A program made the position numbers and the translations under genes. This document shows positions 43,207 to 51,137 of a DNA stretch of 64,000 bases, in pieces. Position 1 is the first letter of the stretch, and the number at the start of each line of letters is the position of its first letter. The notes beneath the pieces were generated by a model, which was given only the letters and a program-made list of their open reading frames with translations, was not told where the DNA came from and made no database searches. This DNA comes from VRUE01 sp963817945 (GTDB lineage Bacteria; Actinomycetota; Thermoleophilia; Solirubrobacterales; 70-9). The stretch lies in NCBI GenBank assembly GCA_963817945.1, contig CAWFQH010000001.1:744001-808000 (forward strand), read 5' to 3'.

Positions 43207-43801
43207 GGAGCTGCTCGGCTACGTGTTCGGTTACGGGACGCTCGCCGACCCGAGCGACTGGCTGCTGCAACGCTACCCCGGCCAATTCGCCGAGCCCACC
43301 TACCTCTCGCTGGATGGTTTCCGCCGCCACTGGGACCTGGCGGCGGCGAACTGTGCGTCAGAGCACGACCACAAGTACCACGTCGATGCCGCGACCAGCA
43401 TGCGCGAGGACATCTACGTCGCCGCCCTGGGATTGGAGAAGGAGGAGGGCTGCGCATGCAACGGCGTCGCGATCCCGGTCGACGGCGAGCGGCTGGCCTG
43501 GTTCGACCGGCGCGAGGGCATGCTGTACGACAGGATCGCGATCGAACCCGAGCGTCTCACCGAGCGGCTCGACGGCGACGTTTGGACCTATTTCCCAAAG
43601 CCCGCGGCGCTCGCCGCTTTCGAGCAGGGGCGGCGCGAGAGCACGGTCTTCGTGCCCAGCTACTACGTGGAGATGGTCCCGGCGGCTTTCGCGGCCCGCG
43701 GCCCGGCGGCGCTTGCCGCCTATCGCGCTTCGACCCGGGAGCCGCGCTGCCCCGTGCGAGATCTGAAGCTCGTTCGGGCGCCGGGCGACAGAGGAATCTA
43801 G
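43196..43801 (+). CDS. Gamma-glutamylcyclotransferase-like protein
   Basis: A 201-aa soluble protein with the GGCT-fold signature YVFGYGTLADPSDW at residues 9-22, followed by WDLAAANC and GVAIPVDGERLAWFDRREGMLYDRI, where the family places its catalytic acid. GGCT-like proteins release 5-oxoproline from gamma-glutamyl amines or peptides. An inserted stretch (about 50-80, SEHDHKYHVDAATSMREDIY) and the CACN motif are not usual. It overlaps the upstream Kir-like gene by 11 bases and the convergent metallo-hydrolase gene by 4. Confidence 0.72.
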   Translation: MSARELLGYVFGYGTLADPSDWLLQRYPGQFAEPTYLSLDGFRRHWDLAAANCASEHDHKYHVDAATSMREDIYVAALGLEKEEGCACNGVAIPVDGERLAWFDRREGMLYDRIAIEPERLTERLDGDVWTYFPKPAALAAFEQGRRESTVFVPSYYVEMVPAAFAARGPAALAAYRASTREPRCPVRDLKLVRAPGDRGI

Positions 43802-44547
43802 GGGCCGAGGGGCGGGTCCGGCAGACGTTCCTCGGCATCCAGCTTCTGCAGGTGCGCCTCCATCACCAGGGCGGCGGCCGGGCGCATCTGCTCGGGCACG
43901 TCGTCCCAGACCTCGGCCAGCAGGACCGCGCGTGAGCGCTCGCCGCGCTCGAGCGCGGCGAGCAAGCGCCGCTCGCGCATCTCGCGATGTTCGACGTACT
44001 CGGCCAGCTTCGCCGCGGGGTCGGGCACCCAGGGTCCGTGGCCCGGGCAGATCAGCTCGATCTCCTCCGCCTGCAGCCGCCGCAGCGACTCCATGTAGGC
44101 GGCCAGCGAGCCGCCGTCGGGCGGCACGAACGTCGATCCCTCGCCTAGCACCAGGTCGCCGCTGAAGCAGACCCGGTCGGGGGTGAGGAAGCAGACATGG
44201 TCGGCGGCGTGCCCCGGCGTGGCGATCGCCAGCAGCCCCCCATGCTCCTCGCCATCAGCCGGAAGGACGACCGGTGCGGTCGCGTCTCGCGCCAGCCGCT
44301 CCGCCCCCTCGGCGTGGTCGCCGTGGCTGTGCGTGAGCAGGATCAGGCCGATCCCCCCGCGCTCCGCTGCAGCCGCCGACACCGCTTCGATGTGGCCGGC
44401 GTCGTCCGGCCCCGGATCGATCACCGTGCACGGCTCCGACCCGTGCACATACGTGTTGGTCCCCGCTCCCGTAAACGCTCCGGGATTGGGCGCGAGGACC
44501 CTCAGAATCTCGGCGTGCCCGGGCGCTCGCTCCACGTTAGAGCCCAT
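43798..44547 (-). CDS. MBL-fold metallo-hydrolase, LACTB2-like
   Basis: A 249-aa metallo-beta-lactamase fold protein: VLAPNPGAFTGAGTNTYVHG, the metal-binding LLTHSHGDHAEGAERL, ATPGHAADHVCFLTPDRVCFSGDLVLGEGSTF, ICPGHGPW, and a C-terminal helical region. The family includes RNA-processing and lactonase-like enzymes; the substrate is unknown. The ATG at 44547 and GTG at 44535 are both possible starts. The ATG lies inside the left arm of the long hairpin at 44540-44652, which may affect its translation. Confidence 0.85.
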   Translation of the reverse strand: MGSNVERAPGHAEILRVLAPNPGAFTGAGTNTYVHGSEPCTVIDPGPDDAGHIEAVSAAAAERGGIGLILLTHSHGDHAEGAERLARDATAPVVLPADGEEHGGLLAIATPGHAADHVCFLTPDRVCFSGDLVLGEGSTFVPPDGGSLAAYMESLRRLQAEEIELICPGHGPWVPDPAAKLAEYVEHREMRERRLLAALERGERSRAVLLAEVWDDVPEQMRPAAALVMEAHLQKLDAEERLPDPPLGP

Positions 44548-44590
44548 CCCGGTAGGGCTGGAACGTCTTGTACTTTTTTTGCGGCGACAT
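44537..44590 (-). CDS. Possible 17-residue leader peptide
   Basis: ATG to TAA encodes MSPQKKYKTFQPYRDGL inside the long hairpin, on the strand of the metallo-hydrolase gene; it stops one base before that gene's GTG codon. The opposite arm, read on the plus strand, encodes SSKKVKWKSYRDGL, similar because the arms are inverted copies. The AGG just before the ATG is too close to be a good ribosome-binding site. It could be a leader peptide, or a chance frame forced by the hairpin sequence. Confidence 0.25.
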   Translation of the reverse strand: MSPQKKYKTFQPYRDGL

Positions 44591-44652
44591 CCTCGGACAG
44601 CCACCAACTGTCTTCAAAAAAAGTTAAGTGGAAGTCCTACCGGGATGGGCTC
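44540..44652. repeat. Long three-tier hairpin between pafBC and the metallo-hydrolase gene
   Basis: A perfect 17-bp inverted repeat: GAGCCCATCCCGGTAGG at 44540-44556 and its complement at 44636-44652, extendable to 20 bp with one G-U pair. Inside, ACTTTTTTT (44572-44580) pairs with AAAAAAAGT (44615-44623), and a central GACAG/CTGTC hairpin closes the structure. The right arm covers the pafBC stop codon and the left arm the hydrolase start. The A/T runs stand out in 70% GC DNA. No target-site duplication is visible at the ends. Confidence 0.75.
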
Positions 44653-46700
44653 ACCGCTACCTCGTCGGCGATCGCCCTACGCGCGTCCTCGGGCTCGAGC
44701 ACGACGAGATCGCCGGCGCCGCGCAGGATCTCGCGGACCAGCCAGGAGGTGCCGGCGTAGGGCAGCTCGACCACCACGGCGCCGTCTTCCAACTCCTCGA
44801 CCACGGTCCGCTCCTCGCGCAGCCAGCGCGCCCGCTCGGGTGAGACCCAGACCCGCGCCACCTGCGCGGTCGGCACCTCGCCGTCGGTCATCCAACCCTC
44901 AACGCCGGCCAGCTCTTCGACCTCCGGGCGCGGCTCGAAGGTCTCGCCGGTGGCGTTCGCCTCCTTGACGCGGTCGAGCTTGAAGTGACGGACGCCCTCT
45001 TTAGTTAGGTCGTAGCACTCGACGTACCAGCCCTCGCGCCCGTTCTCCAGCCGGTAGGGCTCGACGCGGCGCTTGGTGAACTGGTCCTCGTTCTCCTTGT
45101 AGTACTGGATCTCCAGCACCTGGCGGCCGGCGATCGCCTCGTTGACGAGGCGGGCCACCTCGACGTCGCCGCCGCTGCCGGCGGCGATCTCGAGGCCCTC
45201 CTCGGAGGGGTCGTGGCCGAGCGCCTTGACGATCTTCTCGCGGGCGCTCTGCAGCCCCCCCTGCGGCAGGTGGTCGCCGAAGAGGTCGATCGCGGCCACC
45301 AGCGCCTTGGCCTCCAGCGGCAACAGCCGCGCCGGGCGGGCGAAGTTGTCGCCGTAGGGCTCGGAGTCGACCTCGATCTCGTCGCCCTGGATTTCGGCGT
45401 AGAGGACGTAGGTGCCGCCGCCAAAGTTGACGACGTTGAGCAGGTCGATGTCCTCCTGCAGCTCCTCCGCGGTCAGTTCCAGCCGCTGGCGCAGGTCGGC
45501 GACCTGCAGCCGCTCGCCGCGTTTGGCGGAGTCGATTAGCAGGCCGGCCAGGGTGACGAGGCGGGCGAAGCGCTCGGGCCGGATCGCCGCCTCGCCGCGG
45601 CCGTTGGTGCGGCTGCGCCGCGGCGCCTCGCGCAGCGGCCGCTCGACGGTGGTGGCCGGCTCGAAGCCGTTCTCGTGGCGGCGGTGGAGCAGGTCCAGGC
45701 GCTGCTCGGCTTCCTCGCGCAGCTCGTCGGGGGCCAGCACCTGCGCGTTTTGCCGCCAGCGCAGGACCCAGGCGATCAGCTCTCGCGGGGAGGCGTACTC
45801 GGTCTTGAAGACCGTGCCCTTGCCCGGCGCCCCGTCGGACTTCTTCGCCGGCCGCAACTCTCCGTAGGCGCCGTAGTCGCGCTCGATCAGCCAGGCGATC
45901 CGGTCGCGCAGGAAGATCTTCGCGGTGCCCTGGATGTCCCCGAGCTGCCAGTCGGCGCGGCCGCCGTAGTCGCGGCGGTCGAAGTCCTCGGGCGGCGAGA
46001 AGTCGTGCTCGGCCTTGGAGGCGTAGCCGACCTTGCCCTGGATCCGGGAGAGGCGGAAGACGCGGACCGCATCGCGCTCGTGCGAGTGGCCGATCAAATA
46101 GAACTGGCCGCCGCGAAAGACGAGGTGGTAGGGGTCGACCTTGCGCTTCTCGGTCTCGTCGCGCTCCATCGTGTAGTAGGTGAACTCGATCGTCTTGCGG
46201 CGCGAGATCGCGGTCTCGATCTTCGACAGCCGCTGAGCCAGGTCGCGGCCGCCGGCGGAGGCGGTCATCGCCATCTCGACCGGCGCCCGCTCAGCCTCGC
46301 TAAGCGGGTTCGGATGGCCCCAGGCGACCTGCTGCAGCGCCAGCCGCAGCGGCTCGGCGTAGGCGAAGCCGCCGTCGGTCAGCAGCATCAGCGCCGTGCT
46401 CAGCGCCGCCAGCTCGTCATCGGAGAATTTGATCGCGTCGAGGTAGAAGTTCTCGGGCGGGAGCGAGTAGAGCTCGGCCTCGAAGAAGCCCTCGCCTGGT
46501 TTCTCGACGCCGAGCTGGATTCCGAGGCTCTCCAACTCTGCCCGGTCGGCGTAGAAGCGGCGCGCGAACGCGTCGTCGTTCATGTCGCTGTAGCCCTCGA
46601 CCTCGCGCTTGATCTCCAAGGCCGAGACCGGCCTTCCCTGCGCCATCAGGAAAGAGATCAGCGAGAGCTGGCGGATCAGCTTCTCGGTGTCCTTTGCCAC
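44637..46700 (-). CDS. pafBC: Fused PafB-PafC, WYL-domain transcriptional regulator
   Basis: A 687-aa protein made of two tandem copies of the HTH-WYL-WCX plan. Copy 1: KDTEKLIRQLSLISFLMAQG (HTH), FYADRAELESLGI, KTIEFTYYTMERDETEKRKVDPYHLVFRGGQFYLIGH (WYL). Copy 2 begins near 385: FARLVTLAGLLIDSAKRGERLQVADLRQ, then LEIQYYKENEDQFTKRRVEPYRLENGREGWYVECY. In actinobacteria PafB and PafC activate the LexA-independent DNA-damage response; here they are one polypeptide. No proteasome or Pup-ligase gene is adjacent. GTG start chosen at the first HTH residue; the upstream frame is not conserved in character. Confidence 0.92.
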   Translation of the reverse strand: MAKDTEKLIRQLSLISFLMAQGRPVSALEIKREVEGYSDMNDDAFARRFYADRAELESLGIQLGVEKPGEGFFEAELYSLPPENFYLDAIKFSDDELAALSTALMLLTDGGFAYAEPLRLALQQVAWGHPNPLSEAERAPVEMAMTASAGGRDLAQRLSKIETAISRRKTIEFTYYTMERDETEKRKVDPYHLVFRGGQFYLIGHSHERDAVRVFRLSRIQGKVGYASKAEHDFSPPEDFDRRDYGGRADWQLGDIQGTAKIFLRDRIAWLIERDYGAYGELRPAKKSDGAPGKGTVFKTEYASPRELIAWVLRWRQNAQVLAPDELREEAEQRLDLLHRRHENGFEPATTVERPLREAPRRSRTNGRGEAAIRPERFARLVTLAGLLIDSAKRGERLQVADLRQRLELTAEELQEDIDLLNVVNFGGGTYVLYAEIQGDEIEVDSEPYGDNFARPARLLPLEAKALVAAIDLFGDHLPQGGLQSAREKIVKALGHDPSEEGLEIAAGSGGDVEVARLVNEAIAGRQVLEIQYYKENEDQFTKRRVEPYRLENGREGWYVECYDLTKEGVRHFKLDRVKEANATGETFEPRPEVEELAGVEGWMTDGEVPTAQVARVWVSPERARWLREERTVVEELEDGAVVVELPYAGTSWLVREILRGAGDLVVLEPEDARRAIADEVAVSPSR

Positions 46701-46753
46701 GGCTCCAGAATAGTGAGGGAGACCTGGCCGGCTCCCCGTCGAAACCCGCTTCA

Positions 46754-46770
46754 GCCCGCAATTTGCGGGC
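46754..46770 (-). terminator. Terminator-like hairpin after the YhaM-like gene
   Basis: A perfect 7-bp stem GCCCGCA/TGCGGGC with loop ATT, 25 bases past the stop codon of the exonuclease gene and before pafBC. Confidence 0.5.
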
Positions 46771-46795
46771 GACCCGGGCCGCGGAGGCGGGGGCC

Positions 46796-47878
46796 TCAGG
46801 CTGCCTGACGTCTTGCGAAGTAGGCGGAGCCGGACAACGCGCGGTCGAAGCTCGACCACGACTCGCCTTCGGGCAGCTCGCGCTCGAGGCGGTCGAAGCT
46901 GCCGAGGCGGCCGCCGAGGTTGTCGATCATGTGGACGAGGACCGCCTCGCGGGTCGCGGGCACGACCGGGGAGCCGTGCTCCAGCGAGCCGTGGTGGCTA
47001 AGGATGATGTGGAGGACAGCCTGAGCGAGGGCCGGGTCGAAGCCCGGGATGTCCTCGATCTGACGGCGGACCCGGTAGTAGCCGAGCGGGATCTCCCCCT
47101 GCAGGCGACCGGCATCGGTGAGGTCGATCGCCAGCGGGTCGTCGTTGTAGGCCTCGATCTTGCCGATGTCGTGCAGGAGCGCCCCGGCCACCGCGACCTC
47201 GCGATCGATTCCCGGGAAGAAGTTGGCTGCGGCGCTGACGGCCTGCGCAACCGAGACGGTGTGCTCGAGCAGCCCATGACGGTAGGCCTGGTGGTAGACC
47301 TTCGCCGCGGGGGCGCTGCTGAAGCGCTTCCAGATCTCGGAGGCCGGGCCGAAGAAGCGGTCGAGCAGGTCGCCGAGCTGCGGGTCCTGAACGGTCCCGA
47401 GCAGCTCGCGCAGGTCGCTCTCCAGCCGCTCCAAGGGAACGTCGGAGCCGGCGGCGAGATCGCTCGCCTCGTACTCCTCCGTCGCGGCCGCACGTAGCTC
47501 CGAGAGCTTGATCTTCGGCCCCCAGCGTTCGCTGACCTCAAAGAGGCCGGTGACGAATACCGCCGAGCCGGGCGCGGCGAGCGCGTAGCGCGCCTCGGCG
47601 TCATCCCAGCAGGCAGCCTCGAGGCTGCCGCTGGCGTCGCAAAGGGACAATCGCAACCAGGGCTCGCCGTTGCGCTTGCGCCGCAGGTCGCGCTCGCGCA
47701 CGGCATAGACGCCGGCCACCCGCTGCCCGTCCCGCAGCTCCTTCAGCGGCACTCTCTGTGCCGGCTCTTCGACCGCGGCCGGGCCGGCCTCGAGATCGAC
47801 CGGCGGCGGCGCCAACGCGGCGGCGGCATCCTCGACGACCGGTCGCCCGTCGGTGTCCGTGAGGGCCTGCTGGAACAT
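46796..47878 (-). CDS. YhaM-like 3'-5' exoribonuclease / HD domain protein
   Basis: A 360-aa protein with an OB-fold nucleic-acid-binding region at about 45-125 (VAGVYAVRERDLRRKRNGEPWLRLSLCD, WDDAEARY) and a C-terminal HD phosphohydrolase domain: HGLLEHTVSVAQ, AGALLHDIGKIEAY with the HD pair and SHHGSLEHGSP. This is the plan of YhaM/CBF1. It probably trims RNA or single-stranded DNA from the 3' end. The first ~40 residues (rich in Pro, Ala, Glu) are extra. It is followed by a hairpin and pafBC, and is divergent from arsR. Confidence 0.88.
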   Translation of the reverse strand: MFQQALTDTDGRPVVEDAAAALAPPPVDLEAGPAAVEEPAQRVPLKELRDGQRVAGVYAVRERDLRRKRNGEPWLRLSLCDASGSLEAACWDDAEARYALAAPGSAVFVTGLFEVSERWGPKIKLSELRAAATEEYEASDLAAGSDVPLERLESDLRELLGTVQDPQLGDLLDRFFGPASEIWKRFSSAPAAKVYHQAYRHGLLEHTVSVAQAVSAAANFFPGIDREVAVAGALLHDIGKIEAYNDDPLAIDLTDAGRLQGEIPLGYYRVRRQIEDIPGFDPALAQAVLHIILSHHGSLEHGSPVVPATREAVLVHMIDNLGGRLGSFDRLERELPEGESWSSFDRALSGSAYFARRQAA

Positions 47879-47975
47879 CCTTGGGCCAAGGTAGAGAGGG
47901 CCGCGGACGGCTCAGAGCACCTGGGTGGGCCGGCAGTTGAAAGTCCGCGACGAAGCTTCTCCTCGCGCTTCAATC

Positions 47976-47999
47976 ATTCATCGATCAGTATCGATGAAT
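47976..47999. promoter_or_regulatory. Probable ArsR operator
   Basis: ATTCATCGAT (47976-47985) and ATCGATGAAT (47990-47999) form a perfect 10-bp inverted repeat around CAGT, 14 bases before the arsR GTG. Its size and AT content in this GC-rich DNA fit an ArsR/SmtB operator and autoregulation of arsR-arsC. Confidence 0.7.
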
Positions 48000-48013
48000 G
48001 CTGGTAGGCTCGG

Positions 48014-48343
48014 ATGGTGACGACGCAGCTGCCGGTGATCAACTGCTGCACTCCGCTGGCCGGCTCGACGCTGAGCGAGGAGCGGGCCGCGGACTTGGAG
48101 CAGGTGATCAAGGCGCTGGGCGACCGGCACCGGCTGCGAATCGTCAACCTGCTGCTGCGCGCCGACGGCAAGCCGGTCTGCGTCTGCGAGCTGCAGCCGC
48201 TGCTGGGTCTTTCGCAGGGCACCGTCAGCCACCACCTCAAGCAGCTCCTCGACGCCGGCATCGTCAGCCGCGAGGCGCGCGGCACCCGCAGTTACTTCAG
48301 CCTCGTCCCCGGCGCCCTCGACGCGGTGCGGGAGGTCTTCTAG
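48014..48343 (+). CDS. arsR: ArsR/SmtB-family metalloregulator
   Basis: A 109-aa winged-helix repressor with a GTG start. ALGDRHRLRIVNLLL opens the fold, the alpha-3 metal-site segment reads VCVCELQ (the ELCVCDL-type arsenic motif), then LSQGTVSHHLKQLLDAGIVSREARGTRSYFSL is the recognition helix and wing. An extra Cys pair is at the N-terminus (INCC). It is expected to release the palindromic operator just upstream on binding arsenite or antimonite. arsC follows 2 bases after its stop. Confidence 0.92.
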   Translation: MVTTQLPVINCCTPLAGSTLSEERAADLEQVIKALGDRHRLRIVNLLLRADGKPVCVCELQPLLGLSQGTVSHHLKQLLDAGIVSREARGTRSYFSLVPGALDAVREVF

Positions 48344-48345
48344 CG

Positions 48346-48747
48346 ATGGCACGGGTCCTCTTCGTCTGCCTCCACAACGCCGGCCGCTCGCAGATGAGCG
48401 AGGCGCTCTTCGCTCGCGCGGCCGGCGAGGACCACGAGACCCGCTCGGCCGGGACGACGCCCGCAGAGCGCGTTCATCCGGAGGTCGTCGAGGCGATGGC
48501 GGAGCTGGGGGTCGATCTGTCCAACCGCACCCCCCGCCGGCTGAGTCGCGCCGATGCCGAGTGGGCGGACGTTGTCGTGACGATGGGATGCGGCGACGAG
48601 TGCCCCTACATCCCGGGCAAGCGCTACCTCGACTGGGACCTGCCCGACCCGAAGAGCCGGCCGCTGGAGGAGGTGCGGGTCACGCGCGAGGAGATCGAGC
48701 GGCGGGTCGGCGATTTGCTGGCTGAGCTGGAGAAGCCCCAGCAGTGA
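48346..48747 (+). CDS. arsC: Arsenate reductase, low-molecular-weight phosphatase type
   Basis: A 133-aa LMW-PTP fold enzyme reducing arsenate to arsenite: VLFVCLHNAGRSQMSEALF (the P-loop CxxNxxRS with Cys near residue 8), SAGTTPAERVHPEV, VVTMGCGDECPYIPG with two more Cys, and WDLPDPKSRPLEEVR. It is in the arsR operon. No ArsB/Acr3 efflux gene follows; the next gene is a peptidase coupled by a 4-base overlap, so arsenite export must be encoded elsewhere, or the pair acts without it. Confidence 0.93.
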   Translation: MARVLFVCLHNAGRSQMSEALFARAAGEDHETRSAGTTPAERVHPEVVEAMAELGVDLSNRTPRRLSRADAEWADVVVTMGCGDECPYIPGKRYLDWDLPDPKSRPLEEVRVTREEIERRVGDLLAELEKPQQ

Positions 48748-49403
48748 CCGCCCTGCTGGCGCTAGCAGCGGCGCTCCTTGCCATCGCCGGCCCAAGTGCA
48801 GCCCCGCCGGCGGCGGAGCGTAACGGCGGCTTTGAGGGGTACATCGCCCGCATCGACGGCGAGCTGCGCGAGCGGATGACCGGCGTCTCCTGGCGACCCG
48901 GCTGCCCGGTGGGTTTCGCCGACCTGCGCCTGCTGACGGTCGACCACTGGGGCTTCGACGGCAGGCCGCACCGCGGCCGGCTCGTCGTCCACCGCGACCA
49001 GGCGCTGACGATGGTTGGGACGCTGCGGAAGCTCTACCGCCTCCGCTTCCCGATCCGGCGCATGCGCCTGGTCGACGCCTACGGGGCTGACGACCGACGC
49101 AGCATGGCCGCCGACAACACCTCCGCCTTCAACTGCCGCACCGTCGCCGGAACGACGCGCTGGTCCGAGCACGCCTACGGCCGGGCAATCGACGTCAATC
49201 CGGTCGAGAACCCCTACGTGACCGACTCCGGCTACGTCTCGCCGCCTGTCGGCGCTCCCTTCGTCGACCGTACCCGCCGCGCCAGGGGCCTGATCCACCG
49301 CGACGGCCCCGTCGTCGCCGCCTTTGCGGCCGCCGGCTGGGAGTGGGGCGGCGACTGGCCCTGGCCAAAGGACTACCAGCACTTCTCGGCGACCGGGAGC
49401 TGA
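48744..49403 (+). CDS. Secreted D,D-carboxypeptidase-like peptidase (M15C, VanY-like)
   Basis: A 219-aa protein with a short signal peptide (LLALAAALLAIAGPSAA) and a zinc peptidase M15 domain: DLRLLTVDHWGFDG, SAFNCRTVAGTTRWSEHAYGRAIDVNP with the zinc His and Asp, and DWPWPKDYQHFS with the third zinc ligand. It probably acts on peptidoglycan stem peptides outside the cell. The GTG start overlaps the arsC stop by 4 bases, which puts it on the arsenic transcript although its function is unrelated. Confidence 0.88.
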   Translation: MTALLALAAALLAIAGPSAAPPAAERNGGFEGYIARIDGELRERMTGVSWRPGCPVGFADLRLLTVDHWGFDGRPHRGRLVVHRDQALTMVGTLRKLYRLRFPIRRMRLVDAYGADDRRSMAADNTSAFNCRTVAGTTRWSEHAYGRAIDVNPVENPYVTDSGYVSPPVGAPFVDRTRRARGLIHRDGPVVAAFAAAGWEWGGDWPWPKDYQHFSATGS

Positions 49404-49429
49404 CCCACCCGGCCGCCTATCTTTGGTCC

Positions 49430-50179
49430 ATGACGGACCGCGTGCGGGAAGGCGACGGGGCACTTTCCGACCCCAGCCCGGAGGGCCACAAGCGCGACGA
49501 AGAGCTGCTCTGCTCGCCGTGCGACCTGGAGGAGGAGGACGAGAAACGGGTCGAGCGGATCGACGCCGAGATCGACATGGGCTTCGACGCGCTGCGCGAC
49601 GTCGAAGACGGCGTCTCGGTCTTCGGCTCGGCGCGGCTGGCCGAGGACCATCCCTGGTACGAGCTCTGCCGCGAGACCGCCCGCTGCCTGGCCAGCGAGG
49701 GCTTCACGGTTATCACCGGCGGCGGGCCGGGCCTGATGGAGGCGGCCAACCGCGGCGCCGCCGATGCCGGCGGGCTCTCGGTTGGCCTCAACATCGAGCT
49801 GCCGCACGAGCAGGTGGGCAACCGCTTCGTCAACCGCCGCCTCGACTTCCACTACTTCTTCGCGCGCAAGCTGATGTTCGTGCGCTACTCGCGCGCTTTC
49901 GTCATCTTCCCCGGCGGCTTCGGCACGCTCGACGAGCTGTTCGAGAGCCTGACCCTGATCCAGACCGAACGGATCGAACACTTTCCGACGATCCTGGTCG
50001 GCTCCGAGCATTGGGGGCCTCTGCTCGACTGGATCAACGACAAGCTCGACGAGGGGGGCCTGATCGCCCGCGAGGACATGAGCCTGCTCGTCACCGCCGA
50101 CACGACGCGGGAAGTGTGTGGCTACGTGCGACAGGCGAGGGAAGCGCAGCGGGGCCGCCGCCGCGAACCGTCGGGGTGA
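49430..50179 (+). CDS. LOG-family (lysine decarboxylase-like) nucleoside 5'-monophosphate phosphoribohydrolase
   Basis: A 249-aa Rossmann-like protein: VSVFGSARLAEDHPWYEL, GFTVITGGGPGLMEAANRGA, GLNIELPHEQ, then the LOG motif FPGGFGTLDELFE (PGGxGTxxE). The family hydrolyses nucleoside or cytokinin 5'-monophosphates. The first ~60 residues are acidic and poorly conserved. The upstream frame overlaps the peptidase gene, so the ATG at 49430 is preferred. Confidence 0.9.
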   Translation: MTDRVREGDGALSDPSPEGHKRDEELLCSPCDLEEEDEKRVERIDAEIDMGFDALRDVEDGVSVFGSARLAEDHPWYELCRETARCLASEGFTVITGGGPGLMEAANRGAADAGGLSVGLNIELPHEQVGNRFVNRRLDFHYFFARKLMFVRYSRAFVIFPGGFGTLDELFESLTLIQTERIEHFPTILVGSEHWGPLLDWINDKLDEGGLIAREDMSLLVTADTTREVCGYVRQAREAQRGRRREPSG

Positions 50180-50186
50180 CCTTCGA

Positions 50187-50273
50187 CTACGGCTCGAGGA
50201 CGACCTTCACGCACTCGTCCTCCTTGTGCTTGAAGGTCTCGTAACCGTTCGAGACCTCGTCCAGCCCCATTCG
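50187..50273 (-). pseudogene. C-terminal remnant of a zinc-dependent alcohol dehydrogenase
   Basis: The minus strand reads HRMGLDEVSNGYETFKHKED and then ECVKVVLEP before a TAG stop at 50187. This is the typical C-terminal end of GroES-like Zn-dependent alcohol or formaldehyde dehydrogenases. Upstream of HRM the similarity stops and the plus-strand nfo gene begins at 50358, so the remainder (over 300 residues) is gone. It is probably a relic of a gene lost by deletion. Confidence 0.7.
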
Positions 50274-50357
50274 GTGGCGTGGCTGATTGCGAGCCGAAAC
50301 ACGGTTCGAGTTTTGCGGCCGGCAGCCCTCCCGCCCCGCCGAGCCTATGCTGCCGAA

Positions 50358-51137
50358 ATGGAGCCGGCACGGATGGTCGGGGCGCACGTCGCTCCGCAGC
50401 GCCCGCTGGCCGAGGCGGAGGCGCTCGGGGCCGACTGCGTGCAGATCTTCCTCTCGAATCCGCAGGACTGGCGCAAGCCGGAGCCGCGCGAGGATGCCGC
50501 CGAGCTGCGCGCAACCTCGGTGCCTCTCTACGTCCACGCGCCCTACCTGATCAACGTCTGCTCGCCGCGCCCAAACGTCCGCTACGGCTCGCGCAAGATC
50601 CTGCAGCAGACCTGCGAGGCGGCCGCCGAGGTTGGGGCGGCAGCGGTGATCGTCCACGGGGGCCATGCCGAGGATGGCGTCGCCGAGGGCTTCGGCCGCT
50701 GGGCGCGGACGCTGGAGATGCTCGAGTCCGAAGTCCCGCTCTACATCGAGAACACGGCCGGGGGCGAGAACGCGGTGGCGCGGCGCTTCGACGACCTCGC
50801 CCGCCTCTGGGAGGCCGTCGTAGCGCAGGAGACCGGGGTCGAGGTCGGCTTCTGCTTCGACACCTGCCACGCGCACGCCGCGGGAGAGGAGTTGGACGAG
50901 GCGGTCGAGCGGGTGCGCGCGATCTGCGGCCGGATTGACCTTCTGCACGCCAATGACTCGCGCGACCCGGCCGGGACCGGCGCCGATCGGCACGCCAACC
51001 TGGGCCGCGGCGAGATCGGCGCCGGAGCGCTGCGGGCGATGATCGCCAGCTGCGGCGGCCCGGTCGTCTGCGAGACCCCGGGCGACGGGGCGGACATGCG
51101 AGCCGACCTCGAGTTCGCGCGGAAGGCGCTGCCGTGA
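50358..51137 (+). CDS. nfo: Endonuclease IV (AP endonuclease family 2)
   Basis: A 259-aa TIM-barrel zinc enzyme that cuts DNA 5' to abasic sites in base-excision repair. Family features: VGAHVAPQRPLAEAEALGADCVQIFLSNPQDW, YVHAPYLINVCSP, AAVIVHGGHAEDG, LYIENTAGGENA, VGFCFDTCHAHAAGEEL, LHANDSRDPAGTGADRHANLGRGEIG with the metal ligands, and VCETPGD. It is coupled to the next gene by a 4-base overlap. Confidence 0.94.
   Translation: MEPARMVGAHVAPQRPLAEAEALGADCVQIFLSNPQDWRKPEPREDAAELRATSVPLYVHAPYLINVCSPRPNVRYGSRKILQQTCEAAAEVGAAAVIVHGGHAEDGVAEGFGRWARTLEMLESEVPLYIENTAGGENAVARRFDDLARLWEAVVAQETGVEVGFCFDTCHAHAAGEELDEAVERVRAICGRIDLLHANDSRDPAGTGADRHANLGRGEIGAGALRAMIASCGGPVVCETPGDGADMRADLEFARKALP

Noticed and set aside
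44537..44656. MITE or insertion-sequence remnant at the three-tier hairpin
   Set aside because: The 17-base terminal arms fit, but no target-site duplication and no transposase fragment can be seen.
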